Source: Syntrophorhabdus sp. PtaB.Bin184 (GTDB taxonomy: Bacteria; Desulfobacterota; Syntrophorhabdia; Syntrophorhabdales; Syntrophorhabdaceae). From it: 9,992 bases of DNA. Where the stretch lies: contig MVQQ01000179.1 in assembly GCA_002067555.1 (NCBI GenBank), positions 1 through 9,992 on the forward strand. Direction: 5' to 3'. Shown here piece by piece: positions 1 to 7,552 of this stretch. Numbering within the stretch: the stretch's first letter is position 1; every line of letters starts with the position of its first letter. A program made the translations under genes and the position numbers. The notes below the pieces were generated by a model that saw only the letters and a list, made by a program, of their open reading frames with translations, did not search any database and had not been told where the DNA came from.

Positions 1-1
1 G

Positions 2-1732
2 AATCAAGCGGAACTGATCGGTAAGATAATCGAGATCTCGCACTCGAACCTCGAGCTGACGGCGCGGATCAATGCCATCCTCAACATCATCGCCCAGGAC
101 CTTGGATTCGACGAGGCGATCGTTTATACCTTCGACAAGGACAAGAGGCTGACCTGCCGCTACGCCAACCAGAAAAGCACGCTTTTCAAGGTATTGAGCC
201 GCTACCGCTGCCACATCGGCGAAGGGATCATCGGCAGCGTGGCACAAAGGAGGTCTCCCCAATTCTTCACCTTCAAGGACATCTCCCCGAGGTTCGGCTG
301 CCTCTTCTATCCCGAGCTGGACGATCACCTGGAAAGGTTCAGGACCTTTTCCTTCCTTCCCCTGTCCGACGACAGCTACCTCTTTGGCGTCATCGTTCTG
401 TGTTCCGTCATGCGCGATTCGCTGCAGGACCAGGAGAAGCTCCTCCTTTCGGTCATATCCCGCGAGCTCGGCGGTATCCTCAGGGCCTTCGAACTGATCC
501 TCTCATCGAAAAAACGCATCAGCGAACTGGCAATGCTGTCGGAACTGGGCAAGATCCTGACGTCCAACGTGGGACCTTACGAGCTCTTGAAGAGTATAGC
601 GCTCATCATCGCGAAGTCGCTCTCCGCCTCCTTTGTGTCCGTGAAGCTCGAATACCCCCTTCTCAAGCTGGAGACGCAGCGCTTTACCTATGGCATGATA
701 GATCCCGCCGCGAAGGATTACGTGGACCAGCTGGAGAGATCGGCCATCAAGCTTTTGCGCCCCGTTTCGCTGAGAAACGGTTCGGCGGAGCAACTCGACA
801 ATCCTCCGCCCTTCTCTCTCTATTCCGCCCCCATCCTTTCAAAGAACCGGGTCCTGGGCACCATCACCCTGTGCGGTGAGAAGTCCGACCAGCACGGTAT
901 CGAGGAGAACGGACAATACATTATCAACACCATATCGAACTACATTTCCAGCGGACTCGAGAACACCCTGCTCAACACGCGCCTGAGGAGCGTGGTGCGG
1001 GAGTTGACGGACGCCCAGAAGAGGCTCATCGAGCAGGAGAAATTCCGCAGCCTCGGGGAAATGACGGCCAATATCGCCCACGAGATCAAGAACCCTCTCG
1101 TCATCATAGGAGGCTTTACGAAGCGGTTGGCCAAGAAGATGCAGAACGATCACACGGAGAACCGGTATATCGATATCATCCTCAACGAGGTCACGCGCCT
1201 CGAGACCATCCTCAACGAGATACTTCATTACGTGAAGGAGAACCAACCCTACGAGGAACTCTGCAGGCTTCAGGACTTCCTGGAGGATATCCTCTACATC
1301 GTCTCTTCCGACCCTGCCTGGGAATCGGTCGCCATCGTCAAGGATTTCGACGGTGCGCTGGAACCTGTCCCCTGCGACAGCCAGCAGCTCAAGCAGGTGT
1401 TCATCAATCTTCTCATGAATGCCTTCGAGGCGATGCGCGGCACCGGCACCGTAACCGTGAAGACCCGCAAGGCCATGTACGACGAACAGCCCTTCGTCGC
1501 CATTTCGATAACGGACACAGGGGGCGGCATCGATCCTGCCATCATCGACAACATATTCAACCCCTTTTTCACGACGAAGGAGCGCGGCACCGGCCTTGGC
1601 CTTGCCATTTCCAACAAGATCGTCACGAACCACAAGGGGCACATAGAGGTGGAGAACGTGGCTGGAAAGGGAGTGACATTCGTCGTCTATCTCCCTATGA
1701 AAAATAACATGCTGCAAGAGGAGTTCGCATGA
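2..1732 (+). CDS. Soluble GAF-GAF sensor histidine kinase (5' end outside window)
   Basis: The reading frame is open from base 2, so the start lies upstream; the TTG at 194 falls inside the first GAF-like domain and is not the start. The visible 576 residues hold a GAF-like domain (about codons 10-165), a second GAF-like domain (nucleotides about 515-965), a short coiled linker, a HisKA domain and a HATPase domain. The H-box is IAHEIKNPL, with the phospho-accepting His at 1079-1081. The N-box is INLLMNAFEAM (about 1403-1435), the G1 box DTGGGID lies near 1515 and the G2 box RGTGLGLA near 1583-1606. No membrane segment is visible, so it probably senses an intracellular ligand or redox state through the GAF domains. 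It would autophosphorylate and pass phosphate to the receiver protein encoded next, with which it overlaps by ATGA. The kinase assignment is firm; the signal is unknown. Confidence 0.95.
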   Translation, partial: NQAELIGKIIEISHSNLELTARINAILNIIAQDLGFDEAIVYTFDKDKRLTCRYANQKSTLFKVLSRYRCHIGEGIIGSVAQRRSPQFFTFKDISPRFGCLFYPELDDHLERFRTFSFLPLSDDSYLFGVIVLCSVMRDSLQDQEKLLLSVISRELGGILRAFELILSSKKRISELAMLSELGKILTSNVGPYELLKSIALIIAKSLSASFVSVKLEYPLLKLETQRFTYGMIDPAAKDYVDQLERSAIKLLRPVSLRNGSAEQLDNPPPFSLYSAPILSKNRVLGTITLCGEKSDQHGIEENGQYIINTISNYISSGLENTLLNTRLRSVVRELTDAQKRLIEQEKFRSLGEMTANIAHEIKNPLVIIGGFTKRLAKKMQNDHTENRYIDIILNEVTRLETILNEILHYVKENQPYEELCRLQDFLEDILYIVSSDPAWESVAIVKDFDGALEPVPCDSQQLKQVFINLLMNAFEAMRGTGTVTVKTRKAMYDEQPFVAISITDTGGGIDPAIIDNIFNPFFTTKERGTGLGLAISNKIVTNHKGHIEVENVAGKGVTFVVYLPMKNNMLQEEFA

Positions 1733-2088
1733 AAAGAGTACGGGTGCTTGTCGTAGACGACGAGGAGAACATCAGGCTTCTATTCAAGGAGGAGCTGGAA
1801 GAGGAGGATTACGAGGTGGAAACCGCCTCCAACGGCATGGAAGCCCTGGAGAAGCTCAAGGGCGTTCCCTTTGACGTGGTGGTCCTGGATATCAAGATGC
1901 CCGTTATGGACGGGATACAGACACTGAACGCCATAAAGAACATCAACAAGGACCAGCCCGTCATCCTCTGCTCGGCTTACGGCGAGTTCAAGCAGGACCT
2001 GTCGAGCTGGGTTTCCGACGGATACGTCGTTAAGTCGGCGGACACGCGGGAACTCAAGGAGACGATCAGGGAAATACTGAGCCGGTGA
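1729..2088 (+). CDS. Receiver-only response regulator (CheY-like fold)
   Basis: This 119-residue protein is a single receiver domain with no output domain. The acidic pocket is D10-D11, the phospho-accepting Asp is D54 (in VVLDIKMP), the switch Ser is S82 and the conserved Lys is K102. K102 is followed by Ser instead of the usual Pro. The ATG overlaps the TGA of the upstream kinase (ATGA), and an AGAGGAG ribosome site lies five bases before it (1717-1723), inside the kinase gene, so the two are translationally coupled. It is very likely the phosphorylation target of that kinase. With no DNA-binding or enzymatic domain, it probably acts by protein contact or as a phosphorelay intermediate. The final target is not visible. 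Confidence 0.95.
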   Translation: MKRVRVLVVDDEENIRLLFKEELEEEDYEVETASNGMEALEKLKGVPFDVVVLDIKMPVMDGIQTLNAIKNINKDQPVILCSAYGEFKQDLSSWVSDGYVVKSADTRELKETIREILSR

Positions 2089-2142
2089 GCCTCTCGAGCC
2101 GAAGCCCGTCGCGGCCCGCCCGCGGCCGTCACCACAAAACCC

Positions 2143-2171
2143 TTGATATGAGGGGCAATATGGACTATGAT
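2143..2171 (+). promoter_or_regulatory. Sigma70-type promoter for tRNA-Ala
   Basis: A TTGATA -35 box (2143-2148) and a TATGAT -10 box (2166-2171) are separated by exactly 17 bases. The predicted start is near 2178, about five bases before the mature tRNA 5' end, which fits a short tRNA leader. Confidence 0.7.
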
Positions 2172-2182
2172 TATGCCACCCT

Positions 2183-2257
2183 GGGGGTGTAGCTCAGCGG
2201 GAGAGCACCTCGTTCGCAACGAGGGGGCCACGGGTTCAATCCCCGTCACCTCCACCA
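2183..2257 (+). tRNA. tRNA-Ala (anticodon CGC)
   Basis: A complete cloverleaf can be folded. The acceptor stem is GGGGGTG (2183-2189) with CACCTCC (2247-2253), including the G3-U70 wobble pair that identifies alanine tRNAs. The D stem is GCTC/GAGC. The anticodon stem is CCTCG/CGAGG (2208-2212, 2220-2224) with loop TTCGCAA, giving anticodon CGC at 2215-2217. The T stem is ACGGG/CCCGT with loop TTCAATC. The discriminator is A2254 and the CCA tail is encoded (2255-2257). It reads GCG codons, which suit a GC-rich genome. Confidence 0.97.
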
Positions 2258-2279
2258 TTCCACAATATGTCGGGCCTTT

Positions 2280-2310
2280 CCAGGCGGCATCGCGCCGGTT
2301 GGGGTTTTTT
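2280..2310 (+). terminator. Probable rho-independent terminator after tRNA-Ala
   Basis: GGCG (2283-2286) pairs with CGCC (2293-2296) around a six-base loop. CCA (2280-2282) can pair with TGG (2300-2302) across a three-base bulge. The structure is followed by GG and a run of six T (2305-2310). The stem is imperfect, but its place 23 bases after the tRNA supports the call. Confidence 0.5.
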
Positions 2311-2345
2311 CCCATTACCCATAACCCGTCACCCATAACCTGTCC
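2311..2345 (+). repeat. Degenerate heptamer array, CCCATAA type
   Basis: Five consecutive 7-base units can be read: CCCATTA, CCCATAA, CCCGTCA, CCCATAA and CCTGTCC. The array ends six bases before the ATG of the membrane kinase. A similar array in the opposite orientation lies at 5826-5853. Confidence 0.75.
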
Positions 2346-2351
2346 TCTCTC

Positions 2352-4499
2352 ATGAGCCTCTACACCAAGATACTCCTTTTCTTCATCACTCTCGTGGTCC
2401 TTCTCTCCGTCGTCACCACATATTCGGGCATACACTCCATCGAACGGATAGCCGTGAAGGAACTGGAGAACGGTCTCACCTCGGACATCAACCTCTTTTC
2501 CTTCTCCGTTGACCGCGAGTTCTACCAGATGGAGACCCGGCTGAGGCAGCTGGCGATGCGCCGGCCTCTGAGGGAGGCCGTTTCACGGATGGATACCGGC
2601 AGGATCCGGGAGATCTTCGCCGACCTTATCGAGCGCGAGAACGTCGATGCGCTTCACCTCGCGGATAACAGGATGAAGCCCATCGTCACCCTGCGGGGCC
2701 GGCGCACCGATCTTCCCGTCACGATACCCCGGGCTGCTTCAGAGGCGACAACGAGAGGCTTCATCGCCATCGACACGAGAGACGGGGTGCGGCCCGCCCT
2801 CTTTCTTTCCATGCCCCTCGGCGAGCTCAAGGTGGTCCTCTCGGAGCTCATCATTGTCGACAACGGCAGCTCCCTTGTGAGGAACCTGACCGATCTTCTC
2901 TCCCGCAAGCGCGGGGAGCCGGTGTACATCTCGCTCTTCAGGAACGACAGGAGGATGTTCAGCACCATATTCTCCCTGACCGGAGCGGATACCGAGAGCC
3001 TTCCCGATGAGATCACGACCGTTCTTCACGAGGAGAACAGGAACTACATAGGCAGGACCATCATTGGAAAGTCGCGCTATTATACGATTTACAAACCGTC
3101 GCCGTACAACGAAGAAGGGCCGGAGAAGTGGGCCTACGGCATTGCCGTGAGCGAGAATATCTTTCTGCCCTTCAAGAAGCGTCTTCTCTTCATCTTCGTC
3201 ATGATATCCGTTCTTGCGACGTCGGCGGTGATCGTCATAACCTTCGCGATCACGCGGGGCATCGACCCCTCCCTCCGGGGCATCCTCGCCATTTGCGGAA
3301 GGATCGAGAAAGGAGACATCCTCTCCCGCATCGACAGAACGAAGGTGACGACGCGCGAGTTCGCCCTCATCGCCTCGTCCATCAACAGCATGCTTGACTC
3401 CATCTCCGAGCGCGAAAAGACGATAAGCGATAACATGGCGAAGATACGGGCGATCAACGCCGAGCTCGAGGACAAGACCACCACCATCCGGCAGGACCGG
3501 ATGCGTTTCCTGTCCATCCTGGAAACGGTGGACAAAGGGGTTGTGGCCCTCGACCACGAAGGCGTCATCATCTACTGCAACAGGGCCGCGGCGGCCATCA
3601 TGGGAACGGACGCGACCGCCGCCCTGGGCGACGCGTGGAAGAACCTTTTCCCGTCACTAGATATCTCCGGCGACGAACACACCTCCCTGAGGGAGGTTGT
3701 CATTCCGCGGGAAGGTTCCGCCGAACCCCTGTATCTCAAGGTCCTCGTTTCGCCCTGGTCCCTGGAGAACGCTCCCCAGGGCCGCATTCTGCTCCTTCAG
3801 GACATATCGAGGGAAAAGAGGATAGAGGAGGTCAAAGCGGATTTCGTCTCGGCGATAAATCACGACATACGGTCCTTTCTCGTTCCCGTTTCGGGTTTTC
3901 TCGACAGGATCCTCGAGGGGAAATACGGCCCTCTCGAAGGCGCCGTCAGGGAGAAGCTGGTCAACATCACGGGCAACGTATCGAAGATCCATCACCTCGT
4001 CGAGAACTACCTCAACGTGTCCAGGATCGAATCGGGAAAGCTGGACCTTGACATCGCGCCCGTCGACATGAACGAGATCCTGCGCGGAGTGGCGAAGTTA
4101 TACGCGCCCAGGGTGGTCTTCGCCCATGGTGCTGCCCCCCAGACCCTCGTTCTCGCGGACAGGGACTACATCGAAAGGGTCGTCACGAACCTTGTCGTGA
4201 ATGCCCTCAAATTCTCACCCGAAGATTCCACGGTCAGCATCGGTACCCGCGTCGACGATGCCGCGCTCGTGACCTTCGTGGAGGACAGGGGCACGGGGAT
4301 ACCGGCCGAGGAGCTCCCCTTCATCTTTGAGAAATACCGCCGCGGGAGCCTGGGAAAACAGGAAGAGGGGAGCGGGCTGGGCCTGTTTATCGTGAAATCC
4401 GTCGTGGAGGCGCACGGAGGATCCATCCACGTTCAGAGCGCCCCCGGCCGGGGAAGCACCTTCTTCTTCTCCCTCCCTCTCTTCAGAGGCGAGATATAA
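2352..4499 (+). CDS. Membrane sensor histidine kinase (TM-sensor-TM-HAMP-PAS-HisKA-HATPase)
   Basis: This 715-residue inner-membrane kinase has TM1 at residues about 5-23, an extracytoplasmic sensor region of roughly 250 residues (about 27-275, family not recognised), TM2 at about 277-300, and HAMP with coiled linker at about 300-382. A PAS domain follows (about 384-485), then HisKA (about 494-560) and HATPase (about 600-710). The phospho-accepting His is H504 in INHDIRSFL; the box departs from the usual HExxTPL/HDLRTPL form, with Ser at the usual Thr and Phe at the usual Pro. ATP-site boxes are N617 (VVNALKF), D645-R-G-T-G and G673-S-G-L-G-L. The ATG at 2352 is chosen because TM1 begins right after it. 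No Shine-Dalgarno is visible; the bases before it are pyrimidine-rich and continue the heptamer array. No clear promoter was found. No response regulator is adjacent; the next gene is a lipoprotein, which may or may not be a functional partner. Confidence 0.95.
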   Translation: MSLYTKILLFFITLVVLLSVVTTYSGIHSIERIAVKELENGLTSDINLFSFSVDREFYQMETRLRQLAMRRPLREAVSRMDTGRIREIFADLIERENVDALHLADNRMKPIVTLRGRRTDLPVTIPRAASEATTRGFIAIDTRDGVRPALFLSMPLGELKVVLSELIIVDNGSSLVRNLTDLLSRKRGEPVYISLFRNDRRMFSTIFSLTGADTESLPDEITTVLHEENRNYIGRTIIGKSRYYTIYKPSPYNEEGPEKWAYGIAVSENIFLPFKKRLLFIFVMISVLATSAVIVITFAITRGIDPSLRGILAICGRIEKGDILSRIDRTKVTTREFALIASSINSMLDSISEREKTISDNMAKIRAINAELEDKTTTIRQDRMRFLSILETVDKGVVALDHEGVIIYCNRAAAAIMGTDATAALGDAWKNLFPSLDISGDEHTSLREVVIPREGSAEPLYLKVLVSPWSLENAPQGRILLLQDISREKRIEEVKADFVSAINHDIRSFLVPVSGFLDRILEGKYGPLEGAVREKLVNITGNVSKIHHLVENYLNVSRIESGKLDLDIAPVDMNEILRGVAKLYAPRVVFAHGAAPQTLVLADRDYIERVVTNLVVNALKFSPEDSTVSIGTRVDDAALVTFVEDRGTGIPAEELPFIFEKYRRGSLGKQEEGSGLGLFIVKSVVEAHGGSIHVQSAPGRGSTFFFSLPLFRGEI

Positions 4500-4527
4500 G
4501 GGTTCACAAAGCTCAACATTTAAAAAT

Positions 4528-4556
4528 TTGACTTTTCTTCACTACCTATTTATAAT
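4528..4556 (+). promoter_or_regulatory. Near-consensus sigma70 promoter, lipoprotein gene
   Basis: A TTGACT -35 box (4528-4533) and a perfect TATAAT -10 box (4551-4556) are 17 bases apart. AT-rich DNA upstream (4519-4529) could act as an UP element. Canonical spacing puts the start site at 4563, which is the A of the lipoprotein ATG. Confidence 0.85.
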
Positions 4557-4562
4557 CACACG

Positions 4563-5816
4563 ATGCGAAAAATTGTAATCCTTGTGTTGGTAATCGTTCT
4601 CGCTTCCTGCAGTTACATGCCTTGGGGTAAAAAGAAAGACGAGGATCCCGCCAAGACCGCAAAGAAGACCGATTCCGCCACCCAGAAAAAGCCTGCACGG
4701 GGTGAACCGGAAGAGGTCAAAGAACCCGAACTGGGCGATATCAAGGTCATCGACGGCGTCGAATACATTTACACCCGGAACCGCAAGTACATGTTGACCC
4801 CCTACGAGCCGCCCTACGTGTGGGTCCGGAAGGACCAGTACGCACCGGGCATCGGCGAGGCGCTTTCTTTCAGCGTCGGCAGCAGCGGCCCGAGCAAGAA
4901 GGAACGGGATGAGCTGGAGAGAAGGATAGCGAAGCTCGAGGAAGAGCTGAAGAAGAAGGGCATCAATCCCCAGATGGCCTACCCGACGCAGATGGGATAC
5001 ATCCCCGTCGGTCTGGGGTACATGCAGGGCCTCATTTCCTTCGAGTACCCGTCGCCCAAGATGAAGCGGCGCATCGTGGTGCTTCCCGTGACGGACAACA
5101 CGAATTACAAATCGGAAGGTTTGGGAGAACTGGCCACCAAGCGCCTCATATCACGTCTCGAAAGCACGGGGACGGTGATATGCGTCGACCCCAATACACT
5201 GAATGTCAGAGGGTCATACTTCGATGTCGCCAACGCGAAGAAGATGAACGACGATTTCGGTGTTCAGGCGATCCTGAAGACCACCCTTTCCGATGTCTAT
5301 ACGAGTTCGTCGAGGATAGAGGGCAAGGATGAAAAGGAAACATCCTTCGCCATGTCGAAGCTTGCCATCGATGTTTTCAACACCGAAACAGGCAAGACGA
5401 TGAAACAGCTCTCCGGCAGGAACCCCATCTCCCTGTCCCGGGAAAAAGGTGACCTCAGTACGGAAAAGGCGAAGATCAAGGCGATCGACCTTGCCATAGA
5501 GATGATCGCGGAGGACGTCCTGAAGACCGTCCTTTCCATCGATTGGCATTCCCGCATCGCCTCCGTTGACGGTGCGAAGGTCTACATCAACGCGGGACGG
5601 CTGTCCGGTCTGGAAAAGGGCAAGGTTCTCGAGGTCTTCGCCCCCGGCGAAGAGGTTATCGATCCCAGAACGAAGCAGCCTCTCGGCAGGAAGAAGGGCG
5701 CCTTCAAGGGCGAGCTGGAGGTTGTGGAGCTCTTCGGTGTCGATGCGAGCTGGGCGAAGACGAACAAGGGCGGCAGCTTCTCTTCCACGGATCTCGTCTA
5801 CGTCAAACAAAAGTAA
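4563..5816 (+). CDS. Lipoprotein with CsgG-like domain and FlgT-C-like end
   Basis: The 417-residue protein begins with a short lipoprotein signal peptide: a positive MRK, a hydrophobic stretch, and lipobox LASC with the lipidated Cys at C16. This signal fixes the start. A charged Lys/Glu/Pro-rich tether follows (about 22-57), then an uncharacterised stretch, then a short coiled coil at about 111-133. Residues about 168-325 resemble the CsgG/TolB-N-type alpha/beta domain: IVVLPVTDNT, then helix LGELATKRLISRLE, then CVDP. Residues about 330-415 resemble the C-terminal domain of the flagellar protein FlgT, with KVYINAGRLSGLEKGKVLEV and a VIDPRTKQPLG turn. It is expected in the periplasm or outer membrane. 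No flagellar or curli gene is nearby, so the role is unknown. It has its own promoter and no Shine-Dalgarno, and is predicted to be leaderless. The domain calls are remote resemblances read by eye. Confidence 0.9.
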   Translation: MRKIVILVLVIVLASCSYMPWGKKKDEDPAKTAKKTDSATQKKPARGEPEEVKEPELGDIKVIDGVEYIYTRNRKYMLTPYEPPYVWVRKDQYAPGIGEALSFSVGSSGPSKKERDELERRIAKLEEELKKKGINPQMAYPTQMGYIPVGLGYMQGLISFEYPSPKMKRRIVVLPVTDNTNYKSEGLGELATKRLISRLESTGTVICVDPNTLNVRGSYFDVANAKKMNDDFGVQAILKTTLSDVYTSSSRIEGKDEKETSFAMSKLAIDVFNTETGKTMKQLSGRNPISLSREKGDLSTEKAKIKAIDLAIEMIAEDVLKTVLSIDWHSRIASVDGAKVYINAGRLSGLEKGKVLEVFAPGEEVIDPRTKQPLGRKKGAFKGELEVVELFGVDASWAKTNKGGSFSSTDLVYVKQK

Positions 5817-5825
5817 AACTGCAGA

Positions 5826-5853
5826 TCGTGGGTTCCAGGTGATGGGTTATGGG
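5826..5853 (-). repeat. Degenerate heptamer array, inverted copy of the 2311 type
   Basis: On the plus strand the units read TCGTGGG, TTCCAGG, TGATGGG and TTATGGG. On the minus strand they become CCCATAA, CCCATCA and so on. The core TGATGGGTTATGGG differs at one base of 14 from the reverse complement of part of the 2311-2345 array. The array lies between convergent genes, ten bases after the lipoprotein stop. No T-tailed terminator hairpin is visible here. Confidence 0.7.
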
Positions 5854-5885
5854 GTTGGCATGCCTTGCAGGCCCTGTTCCGCCCG

Positions 5886-7442
5886 TCATTGCCGTTCTGT
5901 TCCTTTCAGCGGAACGTCGACGGTGATGCGGGTTCCGGCGCTGCCGGAGCCGGAGATCTCGATCCTTCCGCCGATGAAAGAGACACGCTCACGCATGCCA
6001 AGTATACCAAGGGAGTTCCTGTCGGAGATCTGCTGTTTTGAGATGCCACGTCCGTTGTCTGTGACCATCAGCTGAACGTTGCCCCCCCCGGCCTGCAGCG
6101 AGACCTCCACGCGTGTCGCCCGGGAATGGCGCATCACGTTCGTCAGGGCCTCCTGGAATATCCTGTAGAGCGCTATGGCCCGGTCCTTATCCATGTCCGT
6201 CACCGGGCCGTCGATAACGAGGCTCGTCGTTATGCCGGTCTGGTCGCGGAATTCCTTCAGGGCATGGTCAATGGCGGCGGCAAGGCCGAAATCATCGAGG
6301 ACGACAGGTCTCAAGCCCGAGGACACCCTTTGGATGGTTCTCGTTGCCTGCTTGACGAGGGTGAGGGCGGAGGCGACCTTGCCGAGCAGCGCCTTTTCGT
6401 GTGGGGGAATCTTCTTGCTCAGCCAGTTGAGGTCCATGTTTATAACGGCGAGGATCTGTCCCAGGACGTCGTGCAGCTCCCGGGCGATGGCGGCCCGCTC
6501 GTTCTCGCGCACCTCCTCGATGTGGGCGGAGAGCCTGCGCAGCTCTTCGAAGGACGACCGGAGCCTTTCTTCGGCCAGGCTGTGATCGGTTATGTCCCGG
6601 ATGGACTCTATCGCGCCGACCCTGTTGCCGTGCTCGTCGAGCAGGGCGGCCGCCGTTCCCCACAGGCAGGCCCCCTTGCCTCCATAGAGGGCCTCGGTGA
6701 AGGCTTCGGCATAGATCGTGTGGCCGTTCCTCTTCATGTATATGTACTTGGATTCATAGTTGTCGTCGGCTTCTCCGACCATGTCTATGAGGAGTTTCCT
6801 GCGCCGCCCGTAGAAGGGGACGGCATAGGCGTGGTCCGACTTCCCGATCATGTCTTTCTTGCTTACCCCGCTCATCACTTCCATGGCCCGGTTCCAGGCG
6901 ATCACCGTTCCTTCCCTGTCAATGACGAAGGTGGCGTCGGGGAGAAACTCGATGATGTCCGACAGTCTGCGCTCGGATTCCCTGAGCACCTGTTCCATCT
7001 TCTTGCGCTCGGTGATGTCCCTGCCGATGAAAAGGACCAGCTTGCCATGGGCCGTGTCTATAAGCTTCGCGGAGAAGAGGACGTTCTTCGCCTGGCCCTC
7101 CCCTGTTTTCCAGTCGATTTCCACACCCTCGACACATTGCGTCTCGTAAAGCCTGCGTATGATCGCCTGCCTGTCTTTCTCGTGCACCCAGAAACCGAGT
7201 TCGACAGTGCTCTTCCCCAGAAGCTCCTCGCGGGAATAGCCGGACCACGCCTCAAAGGCCTTGTTGGCATCGAGGACAACACCGGTATCGGGATCGGTCA
7301 CTCCCATGGGGTCGGGAGCGAACTCAAAGAAAGAGCGGTAGAGGTCCTGGAATTCAGGCACATCTCCGTCCGCGCCCCGCTTTCTTTCCCTCCTTCGATC
7401 AGCCGCAGGCTGACCTTCCATGGTCTTCGATGGGACCTTCAT
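5886..7442 (-). CDS. Cytoplasmic PAS-PAS histidine kinase, HisKA_3 / NarL type
   Basis: This 518-residue kinase has no membrane segment. Two PAS domains are seen at about 31-145 (ending in GRDITERKKMEQ) and about 155-287 (ending in IRDITDHSLAEE). A HisKA_3 dimerisation domain follows at about 313-380, with the phospho-accepting His H324 in AIARELHDVLGQ and the LRPVVLDDFGL motif typical of NarX/DegS-like kinases. The HATPase has its N-box Asn at N435 (QEALTNVMRHS), then D462-N-G-R-G and SLGILGMRERV. The ATG at 7442 is preceded by GGAGG four bases upstream on the minus strand (plus 7447-7451); M8 has no such site. Kinases of this family usually pair with LuxR/NarL-type regulators, but none is in the window, so it is an orphan here. 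It lies 110 bp downstream of the hydrolase gene on the same strand and may be co-transcribed or use the promoter at 7518-7526. Confidence 0.95.
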   Translation of the reverse strand: MKVPSKTMEGQPAADRRRERKRGADGDVPEFQDLYRSFFEFAPDPMGVTDPDTGVVLDANKAFEAWSGYSREELLGKSTVELGFWVHEKDRQAIIRRLYETQCVEGVEIDWKTGEGQAKNVLFSAKLIDTAHGKLVLFIGRDITERKKMEQVLRESERRLSDIIEFLPDATFVIDREGTVIAWNRAMEVMSGVSKKDMIGKSDHAYAVPFYGRRRKLLIDMVGEADDNYESKYIYMKRNGHTIYAEAFTEALYGGKGACLWGTAAALLDEHGNRVGAIESIRDITDHSLAEERLRSSFEELRRLSAHIEEVRENERAAIARELHDVLGQILAVINMDLNWLSKKIPPHEKALLGKVASALTLVKQATRTIQRVSSGLRPVVLDDFGLAAAIDHALKEFRDQTGITTSLVIDGPVTDMDKDRAIALYRIFQEALTNVMRHSRATRVEVSLQAGGGNVQLMVTDNGRGISKQQISDRNSLGILGMRERVSFIGGRIEISGSGSAGTRITVDVPLKGTERQ

Positions 7443-7517
7443 TGTGCCTCCGCCTCAGGTGATGTACGCTCCCCTTCGTGGACCGCGAGAACGCCCGGAA
7501 ACCCGTTACTCCACTCA

Positions 7518-7526
7518 ATTATCGCA
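7518..7526 (-). promoter_or_regulatory. Candidate extended -10 promoter for the PAS-PAS kinase
   Basis: On the minus strand the bases read TGC-GATAAT, an extended -10 element with five of six matches in the hexamer. The -35 region at 17 bases is poor (TAAACC). The predicted start is near 7511, giving a leader of about 69 bases. This is only a candidate. Confidence 0.4.
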
Positions 7527-7552
7527 TGGATTTCAGGCAAGGTTTAGAAAAA

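Noticed and set aside
839..1717. Minus-strand open frame (292 codons) opposite the GAF-GAF kinase
   Set aside because: It is antisense to a clear kinase core, has no family signature, and lies fully inside the real gene.
2108..2130. GC-rich hairpin after the response regulator as a terminator
   Set aside because: CGGCC/GGCCG can pair, but the stem is only five bases long with no T-run after it.
2167..2355. Small plus-strand frame across the tRNA
   Set aside because: It is a translation of tRNA-Ala, the terminator and the heptamer array; no ribosome site or coding signal.
5857..5876. Hairpin between the convergent lipoprotein and kinase genes as a terminator
   Set aside because: Only a short GCCT/AGGC stem and no T-tract on either strand.
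6126..7547. Long plus-strand open frame (473 codons) opposite the PAS-PAS kinase
   Set aside because: It is a mirror of the GC-rich codon phase of the real minus-strand kinase, whose PAS, HisKA_3 and HATPase motifs are unmistakable. The plus-strand translation shows no recognisable domain.
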